From Ahrensia sp. (lineage in GTDB: Bacteria > Pseudomonadota > Alphaproteobacteria > Rhizobiales > Rhizobiaceae), in NCBI GenBank assembly GCA_002698425.1, contig NZXU01000076.1, forward strand, positions 1 through 42,102: 42,102 nucleotides of DNA, read 5' to 3'. Position 1 is the first letter of the stretch; each line of letters opens with the position of its first letter. Made by a program: the position numbers and the translations under genes. Under the pieces are notes generated by a model that saw only the letters and a program-made list of their open reading frames with translations, did no database searches and had not been told where the DNA came from. Shown piece by piece: positions 8,674 through 16,876 of this stretch.

Positions 8674-9984
8674 TCAGCCCTTCGGTCTGTTGTCGAGGAT
8701 ACGCTGCGCCTTGCCCTGGCTGCGCGCCACGCCTTCCGGTGTGGTCACGTCGATGCGCGCGGTGATCCCGATCACCTGCTTGATGCGCTCAGCAAGATCG
8801 GCCGCGGCGGCCGCGCGGGCGATCTCGTCGGCATGGTCGGCCAGCGCCTCGACATGCACGGTCATTTCGTCCATGCGGCCCTCGCGGGACAATTCGATCT
8901 GGAAATGCGGCGCCAGCGCCGGGATCTTGAGGATCTGCTCCTCGATCTGGGTCGGGAAGATGTTGACGCCGCGAATGATCATCATGTCGTCGGAACGGCC
9001 GGTGATCTTCTCCATCCGGCGCATCGACCGCGCGGTGCCGGGCAACAGCCGCGTCAGGTCGCGCGTTCGGTAGCGGATGATCGGGAAAGCTTCCTTGGTC
9101 AGCGAAGTGAAGACCAGTTCGCCCCGTTCGCCGTCGGGCAGGACTTCGCCGGTCACCGGGTCGATCACTTCCGGGTAGAAATGAGCCTCCCAGATATGCA
9201 GCCCGTCCTTGGTCTCGACGCATTCATTGGCGACGCCCGGGCCCATTACCTCCGACAGGCCGTAAATATCGACGGCGTGCATGTCGAAAGCCTGCTGGAT
9301 TTCTTCGCGCATGGCGTTGGTCCAGGGTTCTGCGCCGAAGATGCCGACCTGCAGCGGCGAATTGCGCGGGTCGAGCCCCTGGGCGCGGTATTCGTCGAGG
9401 ATCGACAGCATGTAGGAGGGCGTCACCATGATGGTATGCGCGCCGAAATCCTCGATCAGCGTAACCTGGCGGGCGGTCATGCCGCCGGAGATAGGGACGA
9501 CCGTGCAGCCGAGCTTTTCGGCGCCGTAATGCGCGCCGAGGCCGCCGGTGAACAGGCCGTAGCCATAGGAGACATGGACGACGTCGCCCGGCCGCGTGCC
9601 CGAAGCGCGCATGGAGCGGGCGACGACCGTCGCCCAGTTGTCGATGTCGTTGCGCGTGTAGCCGACGACAGTCGGCTTGCCGGTCGTGCCCGACGAGCCA
9701 TGGACGCGGACGACCTGTTCGCGCGGCACGGCGAACATGCCGAAGGGGTAGTTGTCGCGCAGGTCCTGCTTCACGGTGAAGGGGAACTTGGAGAGATCCG
9801 ACAGCTGCTTGAGGTCGTCCGGGTGGACGTCGGCCTTGTCGAAGGCTTCCGAGTAGAACGGCACGTTCTCATAGGCGTGGCGGACCGACCATTGCATGCG
9901 TTCCAGCTGCAATGCGGCGATCTCGTCGCGCGAGGCGATCTCGATCGGGTCCAGCTCGTGGCGCGCGGGTGCGATGTCTTTCAT
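8674..9984 (-). CDS. paaK: Phenylacetate-CoA ligase
   Basis: A 436-residue ATP-dependent ligase that activates phenylacetate to phenylacetyl-CoA, the first step of the pathway. The AMP-binding P-loop is HGSSGTTGKPTVVGYT, with SSGTTGKP at 97-104. Further family segments are YGLSEVMGPGVANEC, the RTRDLTRLLPG stretch and the C-terminal GKAQRI motif with Lys425, the lysine used in adenylation. Length matches characterised PaaK enzymes. The ATG at 9984 has GGAGGAG 8 bp upstream. It lies 21 bp downstream of paaI and 6 bp upstream of the TetR gene. Confidence 0.97.
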   Translation of the reverse strand: MKDIAPARHELDPIEIASRDEIAALQLERMQWSVRHAYENVPFYSEAFDKADVHPDDLKQLSDLSKFPFTVKQDLRDNYPFGMFAVPREQVVRVHGSSGTTGKPTVVGYTRNDIDNWATVVARSMRASGTRPGDVVHVSYGYGLFTGGLGAHYGAEKLGCTVVPISGGMTARQVTLIEDFGAHTIMVTPSYMLSILDEYRAQGLDPRNSPLQVGIFGAEPWTNAMREEIQQAFDMHAVDIYGLSEVMGPGVANECVETKDGLHIWEAHFYPEVIDPVTGEVLPDGERGELVFTSLTKEAFPIIRYRTRDLTRLLPGTARSMRRMEKITGRSDDMMIIRGVNIFPTQIEEQILKIPALAPHFQIELSREGRMDEMTVHVEALADHADEIARAAAAADLAERIKQVIGITARIDVTTPEGVARSQGKAQRILDNRPKG

Positions 9985-10005
9985 GGCTCGATCTCCTCCC
10001 GAGCG

Positions 10006-10440
10006 TTATTCTTCTTCGAAAAGGGTGCCGCTGATGGTGCGGGCCAAGCCCCGGAAAAGCGCGATTGTCGCGCCGTCCTGGTTGGTCACGGTGACGTCCC
10101 ACGTCCCGGACCGTCCCGAGCGGGCGATTTCGACGGCCGTGGCCGTCAGGCGGTCTCCGGTCCTCGCCGGCGCGACATAGGTGATCGAGTTCGATTGGGC
10201 GACCGTGACTTTATTGTAGGAGTTGCAGGCAAACGCGAAGGCCGAATCGGCGAGGGCGAAAATCACGCCGCCGTGGCAGATATCGTGGCCATTGGTCTGC
10301 TCCTTCATCACGGTGAGCGACATGGTCGACGAGCCGGGCCCGACGGTGTCGAGGCTCATTCCGAACCACTTGGTCGCGTCGTCATTCGCCCACATGGCTT
10401 CGGCGCTCTTTTCGGCGCGTTGCTGGTCGCTGATCGTCAT
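10006..10440 (-). CDS. paaI: Hydroxyphenylacetyl-CoA thioesterase PaaI
   Basis: A hotdog-fold thioesterase of 144 residues that hydrolyses stalled phenylacetyl-CoA intermediates and so frees CoA. HDICHGGVIFALADSAFAFA is the family signature: Asn50 and Asp65 (numbering from this start) have the same 15-residue spacing as the catalytic Asn/Asp pair of E. coli PaaI. I chose the ATG at 10440 because AAGGA lies 9 bp upstream; an ATG at 10449 overlaps the paaG stop but has the same AAGGA immediately against it. The difference is only three residues. The gene sits between paaG and paaK. Confidence 0.95.
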   Translation of the reverse strand: MTISDQQRAEKSAEAMWANDDATKWFGMSLDTVGPGSSTMSLTVMKEQTNGHDICHGGVIFALADSAFAFACNSYNKVTVAQSNSITYVAPARTGDRLTATAVEIARSGRSGTWDVTVTNQDGATIALFRGLARTISGTLFEEE

Positions 10441-10445
10441 CGCCG

Positions 10446-11237
10446 TCATTCCTTGCCGCTGAACGCCGGAGGGCGCTTGTCGAAAAAGGCGATGACGCCC
10501 TCGGCATAATCCGGCGTGCGGCCGGCGCGGCCCTGATACTCGGCTTCCATGTCCAGATGGGCATCGAGCGGATTGTCGGACGCCGCGTGGATCAGCTCCT
10601 TGGTCAGCGCGTAACCGACGGTCGGGCCCTTGGCGAAGCCGGAGACGAGGGCGCGGGCTTCCTCCATCAGCCGGTCGTCGACGACCGCCTTCCAGATCAG
10701 GCCCCAGTCGGCGGCCTTTGCCGCGGGCAGTGGCTCTCCGGTCAGCGCGAGGCCCTTGGCCCGTGCCTCGCCCAGAAGGTTGGTCAGCGCCCAGGAGCCG
10801 CCGGCGTCGGGGATCAGGCCGATCTTGGCGAAGGCTTGGATGAAGGATGCCGATTCGGCGGCCAGCACGATGTCGCAGGCAAGCGCGATATTGGCGCCGG
10901 CGCCCGCGGCGACGCCGTTGACCGCGCAAACGACCGGCTTTTTCGCCGCGCGGATCATCCGGATCAGCGGGTTGTACCAGGTGTTCAGCGTTTGGGAGAG
11001 GTCCGGCGGACCGTCCATCTTGCGCGGGTCGCGGTCGCCGAGATCCTGCCCGGCGCAGAAGCCCTTGCCATTGCCGGTGATCAGGATGGCGCGGCAGGTG
11101 TCGTCGCCGATCGCATTCGCCAGCGCCTCGCGCAGGGCGAGATGCATTTCCTCGTTCAGCGCGTTGCGCCGCTCGGGACGGTTGAGGGTGATCTCCACCC
11201 AGCCGTCATGGCTTTCTGTCAGGATCGTGTCGCTCAC
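10446..11237 (-). CDS. paaG: 1,2-epoxyphenylacetyl-CoA isomerase PaaG
   Basis: A 263-residue crotonase-family enzyme that converts ring-1,2-epoxyphenylacetyl-CoA to oxepin-CoA. It has the oxyanion loop FCAGQDLGDRD, the GVAAGAGANIALACD helix cap that lacks the first hydratase glutamate, and GLIPDAGGSW, whose Asp is the key acidic residue of PaaG-type isomerases. This combination separates it from true enoyl-CoA hydratases. The start is GTG at 11237, with GGGAGG 7 bp upstream. A farther in-frame ATG at 11282 overlaps the operator and promoter and is rejected. It is the first gene of the minus-strand paa operon. Confidence 0.95.
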   Translation of the reverse strand: MSDTILTESHDGWVEITLNRPERRNALNEEMHLALREALANAIGDDTCRAILITGNGKGFCAGQDLGDRDPRKMDGPPDLSQTLNTWYNPLIRMIRAAKKPVVCAVNGVAAGAGANIALACDIVLAAESASFIQAFAKIGLIPDAGGSWALTNLLGEARAKGLALTGEPLPAAKAADWGLIWKAVVDDRLMEEARALVSGFAKGPTVGYALTKELIHAASDNPLDAHLDMEAEYQGRAGRTPDYAEGVIAFFDKRPPAFSGKE

Positions 11238-11276
11238 GCCTTCGCCTCCCACGAATTCGTCGGTTCGAGAAAATCG

Positions 11277-11305
11277 TTGCATAAACCGACCGGTCGGTCA
11301 ATATT
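11277..11305 (+). promoter_or_regulatory. Divergent paaG/paaZ promoter with a PaaR-type operator
   Basis: A perfect 14 bp palindrome, ACCGACCGGTCGGT, occupies 11285-11298. On the plus strand it sits exactly between TTGCAT (11277-11282) and AATATT (11300-11305), which are spaced 17 bp and would drive paaZ. On the minus strand TTGACC (11301-11296) reads into paaG with a weaker -10. A repressor bound here would block both promoters. The palindrome type is what TetR-family repressors bind; attribution to the PaaR-like protein at 8038-8667 is inference from proximity. Confidence 0.6.
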
Positions 11306-11338
11306 GTTTTAAACGGATGCACAGGGAGGAACCGCATC

Positions 11339-13378
11339 ATGACCGCTTTGTCGCTGGAAAGCTTCGCCGCAGGCCGCTGGGTCGGGCCGGGTCCCGATGC
11401 GCGTTCGATCGCGTCGGCGGTGACCGGCGAGGATATCGCCCGCGCTGGCTCGGCGCTCGACTACCAGGCGATGCTCGACCATGCGCGCGACGTTGGCGGG
11501 CCGGCGCTGCGCGCGCTGACCTTCCATGACCGGGCGCGAATGCTGAAGGCGCTCGCAAGCTATCTCGGCGAGCGCAAGCAGGCGCTCTACGATCTCTCCC
11601 TGCATGCCGGCTGCACCAAGGCCGACAGCTGGATCGACATCGATGGCGGCATCGGCACGGTCTTCGTCTTCGCCTCGAAGGGCAGGCGGGAAATGCCGGA
11701 TTCCCATGTCTATGTGGATGGCGCGGTCGAGCAATTGTCGCGGAACGGCACCTTCCTCGGCCAGCATGTCGCGACGTCTTTGCAGGGCGCGGCGGTGCAT
11801 ATCAACGCCTTCAACTTCCCGGTCTGGGGCATGCTGGAGAAGCTCGCTCCGACGCTGCTGGCGGGCGTGCCGGCGATCATCAAGCCGGCCACCTCGACCA
11901 GCTATGTCGCCGAGGCCTGTTTCCGGATGATCGTCGAGAGCGGCATCCTGCCCGACGGCGCGGTGCAGTTCATCGCCGGCGGCACGGGCGACCTTCTCGA
12001 CCGGCTGACGCCGCAGGATGTCGTCTCCTTTACCGGTTCGGCCGCGACCGCGCTGATGCTGCGTTCCAATCCGCACATCCTGCGCCATTCGATTCGCTTC
12101 ATCGCCGAACAGGACAGCCTCAACGCCTCGGTCCTCGGCCCCGACGCCGCGCCCGGCACGCCGGAATTCGATCTCTTCGTCAAGGAGGCGGTCAAGGAGA
12201 TGACGGCCAAGGCCGGGCAGAAATGCACCGCCATCCGCCGCATCATCGCGCCGAAGGCGTTCGAAGGCGACGTGATCGACGCCATTCGCGCGAAGCTTGA
12301 AAAGACCGTCATAGGCGATCCCGCGCTGGACACTGTCCGCATGGGGCCGCTCGCCTCGATGGGACAGGTGCGCGACGTGCTCGAAAAGGTTGCGGTGATC
12401 GCGACGGAAGCCGCATGCGTGCATGGCGATCCCGCTTCATTCGCCGTCGAGGGCGCGGATGCCGAGACGGGCGCCTTCCTGCCGCCCATGCTGTTCCGTT
12501 GCGCCGATCCCGCCGGCGCCTCGGCAATCCACGGCACGGAGGCCTTCGGGCCGGTCTCGACCGTGATGGGCTACGACACGCTGGAGGAGGCGGTCGACCT
12601 GGCCAATCGCGGCGGCGGCAGTCTCGTCATGTCGCTGATCACCCACGATCCTGACGTGGCGCGCAGCGTCGTTCTCGGAGCTGGGGCCTGGCACGGTCGT
12701 ATCTATGTCAACGACCGTGATTCCATGGGCGAATCGACCGGTCACGGTTCACCCCTGCCGCATATGACGCATGGCGGGCCGGGCAGGGCCGGCGGCGGCG
12801 AGGAGATGGGCGGGGTGCGCGGCGTCATGCATTACATGCAGCGCACCGCCGTGCAGGGCGGGCCGGACATGCTCACTGCGATCACCGGCATGTTCGTGCC
12901 GGGCTCGAATACGGCCGAGACCGATGTCCATCCGTTCCGCAAGAATTTCGAGGATCTGCAGATCGGCGAGACGCTGCGGACAAAATCCCGCGAGATCACG
13001 CTGGAGGATATCGAGCACTTCGCCCATTTCACCGGCGATACGTTCTACGCGCATATGGACGAGGAGGCCGCGAAGGCCAATCCGTTCTTCCCGGGGCGCG
13101 TCGCGCATGGCTATCTGCTGCTGTCCTTTGCCGCCGGGCTCTTCGTCGATCCCGCGCCGGGGCCGGTGCTCGCCAATGTCGGCCTGGACGGCCTGAACTT
13201 CCAGAAGCCGGTCTCGCCCGGCGATTCCATCCGCGTCGCCCTGACCGTCAAGCGCAAGACGAAACGCACGGACAGCTATGGCGAAGTGCGCTGGCATGTC
13301 GTCCTTGCCAATCAGGATGAGGAGACGGTCGCGACCTACGAATTGCACACGATGAACGCCTATCGAAACGTTACGTAA
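11339..13378 (+). CDS. paaZ: Bifunctional oxepin-CoA hydrolase / semialdehyde dehydrogenase PaaZ
   Basis: A 679-residue fusion enzyme that opens the oxepin-CoA ring and oxidises the resulting aldehyde. Residues 1-520 are an aldehyde dehydrogenase domain with Glu257 (RFIAEQDSLN) and nucleophile Cys296 (AGQKCTAIRR), one residue offset from E. coli Glu256/Cys295. Residues 535-679 are a MaoC/R-hydratase domain with GDTFYAHMDEEAA carrying Asp567 and His572. Both active sites are intact, so the protein is the full bifunctional form. The ATG at 11339 has AGGGAGG upstream. It diverges from paaG and is followed 83 bp later by paaX. Confidence 0.97.
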   Translation: MTALSLESFAAGRWVGPGPDARSIASAVTGEDIARAGSALDYQAMLDHARDVGGPALRALTFHDRARMLKALASYLGERKQALYDLSLHAGCTKADSWIDIDGGIGTVFVFASKGRREMPDSHVYVDGAVEQLSRNGTFLGQHVATSLQGAAVHINAFNFPVWGMLEKLAPTLLAGVPAIIKPATSTSYVAEACFRMIVESGILPDGAVQFIAGGTGDLLDRLTPQDVVSFTGSAATALMLRSNPHILRHSIRFIAEQDSLNASVLGPDAAPGTPEFDLFVKEAVKEMTAKAGQKCTAIRRIIAPKAFEGDVIDAIRAKLEKTVIGDPALDTVRMGPLASMGQVRDVLEKVAVIATEAACVHGDPASFAVEGADAETGAFLPPMLFRCADPAGASAIHGTEAFGPVSTVMGYDTLEEAVDLANRGGGSLVMSLITHDPDVARSVVLGAGAWHGRIYVNDRDSMGESTGHGSPLPHMTHGGPGRAGGGEEMGGVRGVMHYMQRTAVQGGPDMLTAITGMFVPGSNTAETDVHPFRKNFEDLQIGETLRTKSREITLEDIEHFAHFTGDTFYAHMDEEAAKANPFFPGRVAHGYLLLSFAAGLFVDPAPGPVLANVGLDGLNFQKPVSPGDSIRVALTVKRKTKRTDSYGEVRWHVVLANQDEETVATYELHTMNAYRNVT

Positions 13379-13433
13379 GGCAAGCAAAGCCTCCGTTTGA
13401 TGTTGCGCTTCTGGTCCGCCGGGTTGTATCTCC

Positions 13434-13449
13434 TTGCGTTGCAACGCAA
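13434..13449 (+). promoter_or_regulatory. Perfect palindrome in front of paaX (candidate PaaX operator)
   Basis: TTGCGTTGCAACGCAA is a perfect 16 bp palindrome ending 12 bp before the paaX ATG. A near copy, TTGCGTTTCAGCGCAA, lies at 15733-15748 between the P450 gene and paaA; 14 of 16 positions agree. The pairing of one copy with the regulator gene and one with the target genes is what an autoregulated repressor would show. It differs from the published E. coli PaaX site, so the link is inference. Confidence 0.55.
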
Positions 13450-13461
13450 TTCGGGGGCGGC

Positions 13462-14337
13462 ATGCCGAAAAACGGGCAGGACTGGGATGCGATCATCGCC
13501 GCTTTGCGCGGCGAAGAGCGGTTGCGCGTCTGGTCGGTGATCATCACGGTCTTCGGCGATGCGATCGTTCCGCGCGGCGGCAGGATCTCGCTGCAGGCGT
13601 TGCAGGAAATCCTTGGCCGGCTCGGCATCGAACCCGGCGCGGTGCGCACGGCGCTGTCGCGGCTCGCCTCCGAGGGCTGGGTGATCCGCGAACGCGAGGG
13701 GCGGCGCAGTTTCTACAGCCTCGACAGCGGCGGCCGGCGCGCCTTCGATATCGCGACGCAAAGGATCTATGCGCCGGGCCCGCCGCAATGGGACGGCCGC
13801 TGGACGGTGGCCGTACCGATCCTCGGCGACGATGTCGCCGGTCCCGACCTGGAAGCATCCGGCTTCGCTTCCCGGAACGGGACATGGATCCGCCCCGAGA
13901 CGTCGAGCGCGCCGGCGCTTCCGTCAGGCCTCGACAGCTATCTCGTGATCGCCGACCAGCCGGGCGTATCTCCGGCGGAGGCCTATCGTTTCTGGGATCT
14001 CGACCATATCGGCGAGGCCGTCAGCCTCTTTCTCGATGCGCTTCAGCCGCTGATCGCCGCGCTGGAGAGCGGGGCGCAGCCCGACCCGCTGGACGCGATC
14101 GCCCTGCGGACGCTGCTGATCCACGGATGGCGGCGGATCATCCTGAAGGCCTATCCCTTGCCGGTCGCCCTGCTTCCGCCGAACTGGCCCGGGCTGGAAG
14201 GGCGGGTCCGGGTCAAGGCGGTCTATGAGGAACTGGTCGCTCCGAGCGAGGCATGGCTGACCCACGCCGGGTTGCCGCCGCTGTCGAACCCGGAGAAATT
14301 CTCGGCGCGATTTGGCGGCACGACAATAAGAGCCTAG
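13462..14337 (+). CDS. paaX: PaaX-family transcriptional repressor
   Basis: A 291-residue regulator. The N-terminal winged helix (about residues 17-95) contains VWSVIITVFGDAIVPRGGRISLQ and GIEPGAVRTALSRLASEGWVIREREGRRSFYSL, the PaaX signature. The central domain has QRIYAPGPPQWDGRWTV, and the C-terminal domain contains LRTLLIHGWRRIILKAYPLPVALLPPNWPG. In E. coli PaaX represses the paaA and paaZ operons and is released by phenylacetyl-CoA. Here it is downstream of paaZ on the same strand, with its own palindrome just ahead of the ATG. Its stop overlaps the stop of the convergent P450 gene by 4 bp. It coexists with a TetR-type regulator in the same island. Confidence 0.93.
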   Translation: MPKNGQDWDAIIAALRGEERLRVWSVIITVFGDAIVPRGGRISLQALQEILGRLGIEPGAVRTALSRLASEGWVIREREGRRSFYSLDSGGRRAFDIATQRIYAPGPPQWDGRWTVAVPILGDDVAGPDLEASGFASRNGTWIRPETSSAPALPSGLDSYLVIADQPGVSPAEAYRFWDLDHIGEAVSLFLDALQPLIAALESGAQPDPLDAIALRTLLIHGWRRIILKAYPLPVALLPPNWPGLEGRVRVKAVYEELVAPSEAWLTHAGLPPLSNPEKFSARFGGTTIRA

Positions 14338-15692
14338 CCCGCCTGCCGCTTCTCCGGGGCGCAATTGCGCGGAGCAAGGCCGATCAGGCTGTCCCGGCCG
14401 GTTTCGAAGTGAAAGCTGGCCAGGCGGGGTTTTCCGTATTCCAGGCATTGCAGCGTGAATTCGTCCGCCAGGCGCTCGACCAGAATTTCACTCAGATCCA
14501 CCGTCCACCCCGCGCCGGGGCAGCGGTGATGATCCATCCCGAACGGGATCAGCTTTTTCCAGTCCGGCGCTTCATCCGCAAAGCGACTGGGCTCGAATGC
14601 GTGGGGACAGTCGAAAACATCCGGGTTGCGGTGATGCACCCAGGTGCAGAACATGATCCCGGTGCCGGCCGGGATCACATAGTCGCCGACACGCAGCGTC
14701 TTGCTCGTCACCCGGCGCAGGAATTCGGTCTGGTGCATGCGCAACGTCTCGTAAGCGGCCGCACCGGCAAGCCGCCTTCGGTGATCGCGATCCCGCGACG
14801 CGGCGATTTCATCCATGACGTCGGGTTTCCCGGACAGTTCGAGGATCAGCCAGCGCCAATAGCCATGAACGTCATGCCGCACGAGTTCCGTCGTGCTGAG
14901 AAGATTTCCGATCACGGTCTCGTCGAGCTCACCGTTCTCGTCGAACCATGCGCGAAGGCTGGGCGCGAAGACGCCTTCGCGTTCGATTCGCTTTAGATAA
15001 AGCCGCCTTACCTCCGCATATCCGTCCTTTTGTTTTTTGGGCATCACGATCGGCAAGCCGTTCGGCGCGAACCGGTTGAACAGCGCTTCCAGTTCGCTGT
15101 CCGCCTCTTCGTCAGGGTGCAGACCGAGGATCAGGCGAAACAGGATGCGGGTGGTCAGGCGCTTCATCGCAAATGCGAGGTTGCCGCTATCGAGGGGGCC
15201 GGACGAAGCGCGCAGTTTTTCGAGGCTGTCGCGAAACGGTTCGTCCGTCGCAGACTCTAGGTCTTCGCGGGATATCGACCGGAAGGCGGCCGCAAAGGCG
15301 CGCCGGTAAGTCGAATGATCCTCGCCCTCCATGTTGCGAAGGATGCCGGTCGCAAATAGCCGCGTCATGTCGACCGTCGCGGTTCTCAGATGCTGGCGGT
15401 TCTCGGTGAAGACCTTTTGCGCAAGCTGCGGATCGCAAATGCATGTCTGCGGCTTGCCATGTACCCAGGCCCGAAACACCGGACCATGCCGTTCGGCCAT
15501 TTTCACAAGACGGAAGCGGTCCGTTTCCGCCGTCGGATCAGGCGGCGTCAGGTCTCCCGGCGGCAGCGAGCCGCCGGTCGTCAGGGCCGCCAAACGGCCC
15601 TTCAACTCCGCCCTGAAAAGGCGATACTTCACATTGACCGGAATGGAGGGTGTTGCGGCCATGCTGGTCTCTGATGTCCCGGATGCGCGCAT
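14334..15692 (-). CDS. Cytochrome P450 in the phenylacetate island (unusual motifs)
   Basis: A soluble 452-residue bacterial P450 with no membrane anchor. The K-helix ExxR is Glu315-Thr-Leu-Arg318, the meander carries FEPSRF (366-371), and the haem loop is FGMDHHRCPG at 384-393 with thiolate ligand Cys391. In canonical P450s the fourth residue of this loop is Gly; here it is Asp. By eye the I-helix aligns LVRHD (270-274) with the usual AGxDT, so the acid-alcohol pair is missing. No ferredoxin or reductase gene adjoins it, although PaaE encodes a ferredoxin-type reductase nearby. The start may be 15692 or 15662; neither has a strong ribosome site. It lies between paaX and paaA, diverging from paaA. 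The substrate is unknown. Confidence 0.92.
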   Translation of the reverse strand: MRASGTSETSMAATPSIPVNVKYRLFRAELKGRLAALTTGGSLPPGDLTPPDPTAETDRFRLVKMAERHGPVFRAWVHGKPQTCICDPQLAQKVFTENRQHLRTATVDMTRLFATGILRNMEGEDHSTYRRAFAAAFRSISREDLESATDEPFRDSLEKLRASSGPLDSGNLAFAMKRLTTRILFRLILGLHPDEEADSELEALFNRFAPNGLPIVMPKKQKDGYAEVRRLYLKRIEREGVFAPSLRAWFDENGELDETVIGNLLSTTELVRHDVHGYWRWLILELSGKPDVMDEIAASRDRDHRRRLAGAAAYETLRMHQTEFLRRVTSKTLRVGDYVIPAGTGIMFCTWVHHRNPDVFDCPHAFEPSRFADEAPDWKKLIPFGMDHHRCPGAGWTVDLSEILVERLADEFTLQCLEYGKPRLASFHFETGRDSLIGLAPRNCAPEKRQAG

Positions 15693-15732
15693 TTATCCCG
15701 CGATGAAGATTTGTGACGCAGCGTAAGTTGTT

Positions 15733-15748
15733 TTGCGTTTCAGCGCAA
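15733..15748 (+). promoter_or_regulatory. Second PaaX-type operator candidate, between the P450 gene and paaA
   Basis: TTGCGTTTCAGCGCAA lies within a longer inverted repeat (TTTTGCG, 6 bp spacer, CGCAAAA, 15731-15750). It matches the perfect palindrome ahead of paaX at 14 of 16 positions. It is 40 bp upstream of the first P450 start and 127 bp upstream of paaA, so it could control either or both. Confidence 0.55.
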
Positions 15749-15817
15749 AATCGGATTGCTCGTTCTTCCACACCGAAATCCATTCGGCATCGTTTCCCAT
15801 TGTGTTACGAAATGATC

Positions 15818-15847
15818 TTGTGCTAGAGAAAATCTGTCACATATTAA
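15818..15847 (+). promoter_or_regulatory. Candidate promoter for paaABCDE
   Basis: TTGTGC (15818-15823) and TATTAA (15842-15847) are separated by 18 bp and lie in an AT-rich stretch, with the -10 ending 28 bp before the paaA ATG. GGAGGAG follows as ribosome site. This is the best sigma-70-like pair in the 183 bp divergent gap. Confidence 0.4.
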
Positions 15848-15875
15848 GCAGCCATCACAATCGATCGGAGGAGCG

Positions 15876-16871
15876 ATGTACAGCCAGGGACTGATCGGGG
15901 CGCAAACCTCGACAGAAGAGGACGAAGCGTTTCTGGAGCGCTTCCAGGCCCGCATCGACGCCGAGGAAAAGATCGAGCCGACCGACGACATGCCGGAAGG
16001 CTATCGCCGCACGCTCATCCGCCAGATCGGCCAGCACGCGCATTCGGAAATCGTCGGCATGCTGCCGGAAGGCAACTGGATCACGCGCGCGCCGACGCTG
16101 CGCCGCAAGGCGGCGCTGCTCGCCAAGGTGCAGGACGAGGGCGGCCACGGTCTTTATCTCTACTCGGCGGCGGAAACGCTCGGCGTCACGCGCGAGCAGA
16201 TGACCGAGGAGCTTCTGGCGGGCAAGGCGAAATATTCCTCGATTTTCAACTACCCGACGCTGACCTGGGCCGATATCGGCGCCATTGGCTGGCTGGTCGA
16301 CGGCGCGGCGATCATGAACCAGATCCCGCTCTGCCGCTGTTCCTACGGGCCCTATTCGCGGGCGATGATCCGAGTCTGCAAGGAGGAAAGTTTCCACCAG
16401 CGCCAAGGCTACGAGATCATGATGACGCTGGCGCGCGGCACGGACGCCCAGAAGGACATGGCGCAGGACGCGCTGGACCGCTGGTGGTGGCCGTCGCTGA
16501 TGATGTTCGGCCCGCACGACACCGACAGCGTCCATGGCGACCAGTCGATGAAGTGGAAGATCAAGCGTTTTTCCAATGACGAGTTGCGCCAGAAATTCGT
16601 CAACGCCACCGTGCCGCAGGCGGAATTCATCGGGCTGAAGGTCCCCGATCCGGACTTGAAATGGAACGAGGAAAAGCAGGGCTACGATTTCGGTCCGATC
16701 GACTGGGACGAGTTCTGGCGTGTCGTCAAGGGCGGCGGGACGATGAACCGGGAACGGATCGCGGCCCGCAGGAAAGCCTGGGACGACGGCGCATGGGTGC
16801 GCGAGGCGGCAAACGCCCACGCGGCCAAGAGAAAGGCCCGTAAAGAGGCCGCGAAAATCGCAGCGGAGTGA
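15876..16871 (+). CDS. paaA: Phenylacetyl-CoA epoxidase, catalytic subunit A
   Basis: The 331-residue di-iron subunit of the multicomponent monooxygenase that makes ring-1,2-epoxyphenylacetyl-CoA. Metal-binding E-x2-H pairs are visible in [20 protein letters not shown] and [33 protein letters not shown] and [18 protein letters not shown] segments are family-specific. Length and motif order match characterised PaaA proteins. The ATG at 15876 is preceded by GGAGGAG. It is the first gene of a tightly packed paaABCDE run ending in a clear terminator. Confidence 0.98.
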   Translation: MYSQGLIGAQTSTEEDEAFLERFQARIDAEEKIEPTDDMPEGYRRTLIRQIGQHAHSEIVGMLPEGNWITRAPTLRRKAALLAKVQDEGGHGLYLYSAAETLGVTREQMTEELLAGKAKYSSIFNYPTLTWADIGAIGWLVDGAAIMNQIPLCRCSYGPYSRAMIRVCKEESFHQRQGYEIMMTLARGTDAQKDMAQDALDRWWWPSLMMFGPHDTDSVHGDQSMKWKIKRFSNDELRQKFVNATVPQAEFIGLKVPDPDLKWNEEKQGYDFGPIDWDEFWRVVKGGGTMNRERIAARRKAWDDGAWVREAANAHAAKRKARKEAAKIAAE

Positions 16872-16876
16872 GACGC

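Noticed and set aside
8155..10509. A 784-codon open frame on the plus strand
   Set aside because: It is antisense to the TetR gene, paaK and paaI, all strongly supported by motifs. Long mirror frames are expected in GC-rich DNA with strong third-position bias. No ribosome site or domain is visible.
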